From contig RKSB01000057.1 of assembly GCA_007571095.1 (NCBI GenBank), positions 1-8,647 on the forward strand: DNA of 8,647 nucleotides. Direction: 5' to 3'. The notes under the pieces were generated by a model. That model saw nothing but the letters and a program-made list of their open reading frames with translations, was not told the origin of the DNA and did not search any database. This DNA is from K189A clade bacterium (GTDB taxonomy: Bacteria; Pseudomonadota; Gammaproteobacteria; Pseudomonadales; Azotimanducaceae). Made by a program: the position numbers and the translations under genes. Positions 4,955 to 8,647 of the stretch are shown in pieces (positions within the stretch are counted from its first letter, which is position 1; each line of letters starts with the position of its first letter).

Positions 4955-6521
4955 GCCTTCAAAGGGTGCAGAAGCGGCTAATCAAGGCGTCTGGGGCCTG
5001 TTTCGTTCCTCGGCTACTGTGGCTGTTGCCACTCTGTGTTCAAGGGTTCTCGGCCTCTTGAGAGATGTGGTGATTGCGACTCAGTTTGGCTTTTCAGCCG
5101 GCACTGATGCCTTTTTTATTGCGTTCAAGATTCCCAACTTTTTTCGTCGTATGTTTGCCGAGGGCTCGTTTATTCAGGCCTTTGTTCCGGTACTCAACGA
5201 CTATCGGGAAAACAGGTCGCTGGCTGAAGTGCAGGCTCTGATCGCTTCGGTGTCGGGTGTACTCGGTGCCTTCCTGTTTGTCTTTGTAGCCATCGGTATG
5301 GCGGCCGCCTACTGGGTAGTGCTGGCCATTTCTCCGGGTTTATACGACCGGCCCGAACAATTGTCGATGGCGGTCGATATGCTGAGAATCACTTTTCCCT
5401 ATCTGCTGTTGATTTCCTTGACGGCTCTGGCATCGGGCGTACTCAACAGTCATCAAAGTTTTGCCCTGCCGGCACTCACTCCGATCTGGCTCAACCTGTC
5501 GATGATAGCAGCCGCTCTGGTAGTGGCTCCTGAACTGACTCCACCCGTCTATGCTCTGGCATGGGGAGTGCTGGCAGCCGGCGGAATACAACTTTTGTTT
5601 TTGATGCCGTCGCTGAAAACCAGACAGCTGCTTCTGTTACCCAGAGTTCAGGCTCGGCACTCAGGCGTTCGGCGAGTGGTGAGGCTGATGCTGCCTACCA
5701 TGTTTGGTGCCACCATCACTCAGATTAATTTGCTGATAGATCTTCTGCTGGCTTCTTTTCTGGCTGCCGGCAGTATCTCCTGGCTGTATTATTCGGACCG
5801 ACTGATTGAATTTCCGGTTGGAGTACTGGGCGTTGGAGTCGCCACGGTGCTGTTGCCTGCCTTGTCTGTCTTGCATGCGTCCAGAAATGACGGAGGATTT
5901 CGAAAAACGCTGGAGTGGGCAACTCGGGTTATCCTGTTGTTCGGAGTGCCGGCCAGCGTTGGCCTGATATCCTTGAGTCAGCCGTTGCTTATTACTTTGT
6001 TTCGTTATGGCTCAACCACGGCTTTTGATATGCAGATGGCTTCTTTGAGTTTGAACGCTTATTCTCTGGGCCTGGTCGGATTTATGCTGGTGAAGGTGTT
6101 TTCGTCCGGGTTCTTTGCCGTTCAGGACAGCAAAACGCCAGTCAAGATTGGCCTGGTGGCGGTGGCTACGAATTTGGTGCTTAACCTGCTTCTGATCGGC
6201 CCGCTCGCCCATGCCGGACTCGCACTGGCCTCGGCGGCGGCGGCTCTGTTGAACGCCGGCCTGCTGTTTTGGGTCTTGATGCGTCAGCGAAAGCTGGAGC
6301 TGACTGCTGCTCTGGGCTGGTTTGCCGGCCGTACTCTGGTGGCCGCTACAGGCATGGCCATCCTGCTGGCCTGGACATGCCCGAAACCAGGGGTCTGGCT
6401 TGAGTTGGGCTTTGCCGAAAGGATCGCTCTGCTGTCGGGTCTATGCCTGTTGGCGTGCTGTGCCTATTTTCTGGTGATGGTCATTTTTGGTTTTCGATTT
6501 GCCCAGATACGTAGAGATTGA
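4929..6521 (+). CDS. murJ: Lipid II flippase MurJ (MviN)
   Basis: MurJ is the inner-membrane MOP-superfamily transporter that flips undecaprenyl-linked peptidoglycan precursor to the periplasmic side. The 530-residue product is almost entirely hydrophobic with about 14 expected membrane segments (511 residues in E. coli). The key charged residues of the central cavity are all present, at a constant offset of 21 from E. coli: R39, R45, D60, R73 and R291 (for R18, R24, D39, R52 and R270). Landmarks are SRVLGLLRD, TDAFFIAFKIPNFFRR and YYSDRLIEFPVGVLGV. The first 21 or so residues are a polar extension absent from E. coli. I chose ATG 4929; a TTG at 4902 would add nine residues without support, and neither has a strong ribosome binding site. 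It is divergent from rpsT and followed by ribF after 22 bases. Confidence 0.97.
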   Translation: MSTLTPEVKPSKGAEAANQGVWGLFRSSATVAVATLCSRVLGLLRDVVIATQFGFSAGTDAFFIAFKIPNFFRRMFAEGSFIQAFVPVLNDYRENRSLAEVQALIASVSGVLGAFLFVFVAIGMAAAYWVVLAISPGLYDRPEQLSMAVDMLRITFPYLLLISLTALASGVLNSHQSFALPALTPIWLNLSMIAAALVVAPELTPPVYALAWGVLAAGGIQLLFLMPSLKTRQLLLLPRVQARHSGVRRVVRLMLPTMFGATITQINLLIDLLLASFLAAGSISWLYYSDRLIEFPVGVLGVGVATVLLPALSVLHASRNDGGFRKTLEWATRVILLFGVPASVGLISLSQPLLITLFRYGSTTAFDMQMASLSLNAYSLGLVGFMLVKVFSSGFFAVQDSKTPVKIGLVAVATNLVLNLLLIGPLAHAGLALASAAAALLNAGLLFWVLMRQRKLELTAALGWFAGRTLVAATGMAILLAWTCPKPGVWLELGFAERIALLSGLCLLACCAYFLVMVIFGFRFAQIRRD

Positions 6522-6543
6522 TCTGAACTTCGAGCGGACTTTC

Positions 6544-7503
6544 ATGGATATTATTCGCGAACTCCACAATTGCCGAGAACGTCATCGAGGGTGTGCGGTG
6601 ACTCTGGGTAACTTTGATGGCGTGCATCGAGGCCACCAGTATCTGCTGGAGCGTCTTGAAGGGCCGGCTTTCGAGCTTGGCCTGCGGAAAACCCTGATTA
6701 CTTTTGAACCTCAGCCTTTGGAGCATTTCACGCCGCAGGCAGCACCGGCAAGACTGACTCGGTTTCGGGAAAAAATCTGTCTGCTGGCCTCCACCGGTCT
6801 GGATCAGGTATTGTGCATGGCCTTCAACAGCCGACTGGCGAGCTTGTCGGCAGAAACCATCGTCAAGCGAGTTCTGGTGGATGCGCTGGCCACTCGATAT
6901 CTGGTGGTAGGAGACGATTTTCGCTTTGGCAGGAATCGCCTCGGCGACTTTCATTTGCTGGCTGAGTCAGGCAAAAAATACGGGTTTGATGTAGAGCGGA
7001 TGGAGGCAGTCAAGGTTGGCGGTGATCGTATCAGCAGCACTCGTGTCAGAAGCGCGCTGGCAGCGGGCAAATTTGCCGAAGCGGAGAGTTTGCTGGGGCA
7101 TCCTTACTCGATCAGGGGACGAGTCGTCCATGGTCGCAAACTGGCTCGTGCTTTCGGTGTCAAAACTGCCAATATTCCTTTGAACCGAAGAGTTTCTCCT
7201 GTTCGAGGGGTTTTTCTGGCTGCCGTTGCAGGCATCAAAGGCGGCCCTCATCTCGGCCTGGCCAATCTGGGCTTTCGCCCGACCTTAAAGGATAAGGAGC
7301 TTCTGCTTGAGGTGCATTTGCTGGATGAGGCACAGGACCTGTATGGTGTCGAGCTCAGAGTGCGTTTTCTCAAGAAAATTCGGGACGAGCAAAATTTTCG
7401 CGATCTGGAAGCTCTTTCGGCACAGATTGGTCGAGACCTGGAGGCCGCCAGAGCCGATTTTCAGGATGAGGGCCTGGCGGCTCTCGCCCGACAGCCTTTT
7501 TAG
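6544..7503 (+). CDS. ribF: Bifunctional riboflavin kinase / FAD synthetase RibF
   Basis: RibF phosphorylates riboflavin to FMN and adenylylates FMN to FAD. The N-terminal nucleotidyltransferase half has VTLGNFDGVHRGH at 19-31, FEPQPLEHF near 54, VGDDFRFG at 122-129 and ISSTRVR at 163-169. The C-terminal kinase half (about 185-310) has GRVVHG at 192-197, NLGFRPT at 241-247 and LEVHLLD with catalytic-type E256. The ATG at 6544 gives 319 residues (313 in E. coli) and aligns MDIIRELHN with E. coli MKLIRGIHN; an upstream frame to 6487 would overlap murJ. The kinase signature usually read GRxxGFPTAN appears here as ARAFGVKTAN (201-210): Thr and Asn are kept, but Pro is replaced by Lys and the leading Gly by Ala. 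ribF follows murJ in the common order, but lspA follows directly, five bases on, without ileS. Confidence 0.96.
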   Translation: MDIIRELHNCRERHRGCAVTLGNFDGVHRGHQYLLERLEGPAFELGLRKTLITFEPQPLEHFTPQAAPARLTRFREKICLLASTGLDQVLCMAFNSRLASLSAETIVKRVLVDALATRYLVVGDDFRFGRNRLGDFHLLAESGKKYGFDVERMEAVKVGGDRISSTRVRSALAAGKFAEAESLLGHPYSIRGRVVHGRKLARAFGVKTANIPLNRRVSPVRGVFLAAVAGIKGGPHLGLANLGFRPTLKDKELLLEVHLLDEAQDLYGVELRVRFLKKIRDEQNFRDLEALSAQIGRDLEAARADFQDEGLAALARQPF

Positions 7504-7508
7504 AGGAT

Positions 7509-8027
7509 ATGTTGCCTGACAGACAGCCATGCCGACACCGGCTTCGACCGGACAGAAAAGCCTTCTGGGTCTGGCTGGCGCTGGCTCTTCTGCTTCTGTT
7601 TTTTGACCAGGGCAGCAAGGCCCTGATTGTCGGGCTACTCGAACCCTGGCAGCAAATTGAAGTTTTGTCTGTATTCAGCCTGGTACTGGTTTACAACACG
7701 GGTGCCGCATTTTCTTTGCTCAGTGATGCCGGTGGTTGGCAAAGGTGGTTTTTTGTACTGGTCGGCACAGGAGTCAGCCTGTATTTGCTCAAAGAGCTTT
7801 GGACGACTCGACTCAGGCAGGAAAGTGCGGCCTATGCCCTGATTCTCGGAGGTGCCTGGGGCAACCTGTGGGACCGGCTGACTTCGGGCAGAGTGGTTGA
7901 TTTTCTTCTGCTGCATTATCAAGGCCATTATTTTCCCGCCTTTAATCTGGCCGATACTTTTATTTGCATCGGTTTTCTTCTCTGGATCTGGTTGGCGATA
8001 TCGGGCCGACAGTCGGCGGAGCCTTAA
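7509..8027 (+). CDS. lspA: Lipoprotein signal peptidase (signal peptidase II)
   Basis: LspA is the inner-membrane aspartyl protease that removes signal peptides from diacylglyceryl-modified prolipoproteins. The 172-residue product (164 in E. coli) has four hydrophobic segments and the family motifs in order: FDQGSK at 32-37, YNTGAAFSLL at 62-71, GGAWGNLWDRL at 114-124, VVDF at 129-132 and FNLADT at 145-150. The catalytic aspartates correspond to D131 and D149. WQRWFF near 77-82 also matches E. coli. The ATG at 7509 is preceded by AGAGGA at very short spacing; initiation at the next codon, TTG 7512, would space it better, and I cannot decide between them. The gene is five bases after ribF, so they are co-transcribed. 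Just beyond its stop the repeat array begins, where fkpB and ispH would be expected in Pseudomonas-like genomes. Confidence 0.97.
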   Translation: MLPDRQPCRHRLRPDRKAFWVWLALALLLLFFDQGSKALIVGLLEPWQQIEVLSVFSLVLVYNTGAAFSLLSDAGGWQRWFFVLVGTGVSLYLLKELWTTRLRQESAAYALILGGAWGNLWDRLTSGRVVDFLLLHYQGHYFPAFNLADTFICIGFLLWIWLAISGRQSAEP

Positions 8028-8029
8028 GA

Positions 8030-8320
8030 CCTGCGGCCAGCTATATAGAGCGCCTGCGGCCAGTTGTATAGAGTGCCTGCGGCCAGTTGTATATAGCGCC
8101 TGCGGCCAGTTGATATAGCGCCTGCGGCCAGTTGATATAGCGCCTGCGGCCAGTTGATATAGCACCTGCGGCCAGTTGATAGAGCGCCTGCGGCCAGTTG
8201 ATAGAGCGCCTGCGGCCAGTTGATATAGCGCCTGCGGCCAGTTGTATAGAGCGCCTGCGGCCAGTTGTATAGAGCGCCTGCGGCCAGTTGTATAGAGCGC
8301 CTGCGGCCAGTTGATATAAA
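8030..8320 (+). repeat. Tandem array of thirteen 22/23-base direct repeats
   Basis: Each unit starts with the invariant core CCTGCGGCCAG, found 13 times without a single change (starts at 8030, 8053, 8076, 8099, 8121, 8143, 8165, 8187, 8209, 8231, 8254, 8277 and 8300). The second half varies: TTGATATAGCG (22-base units 4, 5 and 9; unit 6 ends in A), TTGATAGAGCG (units 7 and 8), TTGTATAGAGCG (23-base units 10-12), TTGTATATAGCG (unit 3), TTGTATAGAGTG (unit 2) and CTATATAGAGCG (unit 1). The thirteenth unit is degenerate at its end (TTGATATAAAG). Identical units tend to be adjacent, as expected for growth by slippage or unequal crossing-over. The array begins two bases after the lspA stop and ends about 175 bases before the pilin. 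There are no spacers between units, so it is not CRISPR. Function is unknown; unit length is near two helical turns, which would suit phased protein binding or a variable-number locus (inference). Confidence 0.97.
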
Positions 8321-8494
8321 GATAAACAGGCTCTCTTCGGCCGGCTATGGGCTCAATCTGACAGCGAACAGGTCTTGTGCTCACATTGACCAAGGGCTTT
8401 TACCTACGATTGCGGTCTGCTCAGGCTCTGGCTGATTTGCGGGCAGGCAGGCCATTATGGGTTCTGGCAAATCTTTCGAACTTGTATTTTCGGT
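8321..8494. other. Intergenic stretch between repeat array and pilin
   Basis: I find no recognisable gene, no remnant of fkpB or ispH, and no convincing promoter here. TTGACC at 8386-8391 resembles a -35 element but has no -10 at proper distance (TACGAT follows after only 13 bases). TGGCA at 8465-8469 with G at 8478 is a poor sigma54-like match and lies too close to the pilin start. Confidence 0.4.
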
Positions 8495-8647
8495 ATGGCC
8501 TGGATGATCCATTCTGCTTCCATCGACAATTTGGCTCCTCGGTGTCGCTGGTTGAGTGGCGGCTTCAGTCTGGTTGAAGTGATGACCGTGCTGGTGCTGG
8601 TCAGCCTGCTGGCAGCGGTTGCCCTGCCTTCCTACCAGCGATACCAC
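8495..8647 (+). CDS. Type IV prepilin, PilE-like minor or major pilin (partial, 5' end)
   Basis: From ATG 8504 the frame gives a 20-residue polar leader ending WLSGG, then the mature sequence FSLVEVMTVLVLVSLLAAVALPSYQRYH, cut by the window edge. This is a class III prepilin signal: cleavage by PilD-type peptidase after Gly, Phe1 as the methylated residue, Glu5 in the hydrophobic helix, and Pro22. The PSYQRY stretch resembles PilE of Pseudomonas type IV pili, and pilE lies near lspA in that genus (after fkpB-ispH), so a PilE-like role in the pilus fibre or its priming complex is likely. An in-frame ATG at 8495 would lengthen the leader to 23; neither start has a clear ribosome binding site. 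Only 48-51 residues are visible, so a general secretion pseudopilin cannot be excluded. Confidence 0.88.
   Translation, partial: MAWMIHSASIDNLAPRCRWLSGGFSLVEVMTVLVLVSLLAAVALPSYQRYH

Noticed and set aside
8030..8320. CRISPR array
   Set aside because: Units are contiguous 22/23-base repeats without unique spacers, and no cas genes are seen.
7635..8393. 252-residue minus-strand protein
   Set aside because: It overlaps the well-supported lspA antisense, has no start signals, and its middle is only the repeat array read in three frames.
8465..8479. Sigma54 promoter for the pilin
   Set aside because: Only TGGCA and one G of the -12 element match, and the start would fall within a few bases of the pilin ATG.
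8377..8577. 66-residue plus-strand frame upstream of the pilin
   Set aside because: It is out of frame with the pilin, overlaps its leader, and resembles nothing recognisable.

Overview
The window looks like the chromosome of a gammaproteobacterium. The gene order tRNA-Pro / ispB (minus strand), rplU-rpmA-obg-proB (plus), rpsT (minus), murJ-ribF-lspA (plus), then a type IV pilin, closely follows a block found in Pseudomonas-like gammaproteobacteria, and the encoded proteins align by eye with Escherichia coli homologues along their length. The lineage looks somewhat divergent: Obg and the riboflavin kinase half of RibF carry substitutions at positions that are nearly invariant elsewhere, tRNA-Pro lacks an encoded CCA, and several housekeeping genes start with GTG.

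Left part (1-1461): the last codons of an unidentified plus-strand gene, tRNA-Pro(CGG), and ispB (octaprenyl-type diphosphate synthase, quinone side chain). An approximately 270-base divergent intergenic region then carries an extended -10 promoter for ispB and a sigma70-type promoter for rplU.

Central part (1462-4267): a tight plus-strand run of ribosomal proteins L21 and L27, the ribosome-associated GTPase Obg, and glutamate 5-kinase ProB, which overlaps the end of obg.

Duplicated part (4174-4860): a direct tandem duplication with a 344-base period, about 92% identical by hand count. It contains the 3' end of proB plus most of rpsT. The left unit supplies the working end of proB and a 5'-truncated rpsT. 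The right unit supplies a decayed proB tail and the body of the complete rpsT. The rpsT promoter lies over the murJ start codon.

Right part (4929-8647): murJ (lipid II flippase), ribF (FMN/FAD synthesis) and lspA (lipoprotein signal peptidase). ileS, usual between ribF and lspA, is absent. lspA is followed not by fkpB-ispH but by an array of thirteen 22/23-base direct repeats with an invariant 11-base core, then the start of a PilE-like prepilin cut by the window edge. The repeat array is the least explained element here; the segmental duplication is the clearest recent rearrangement. I see no complete undescribed multi-gene system in this window.
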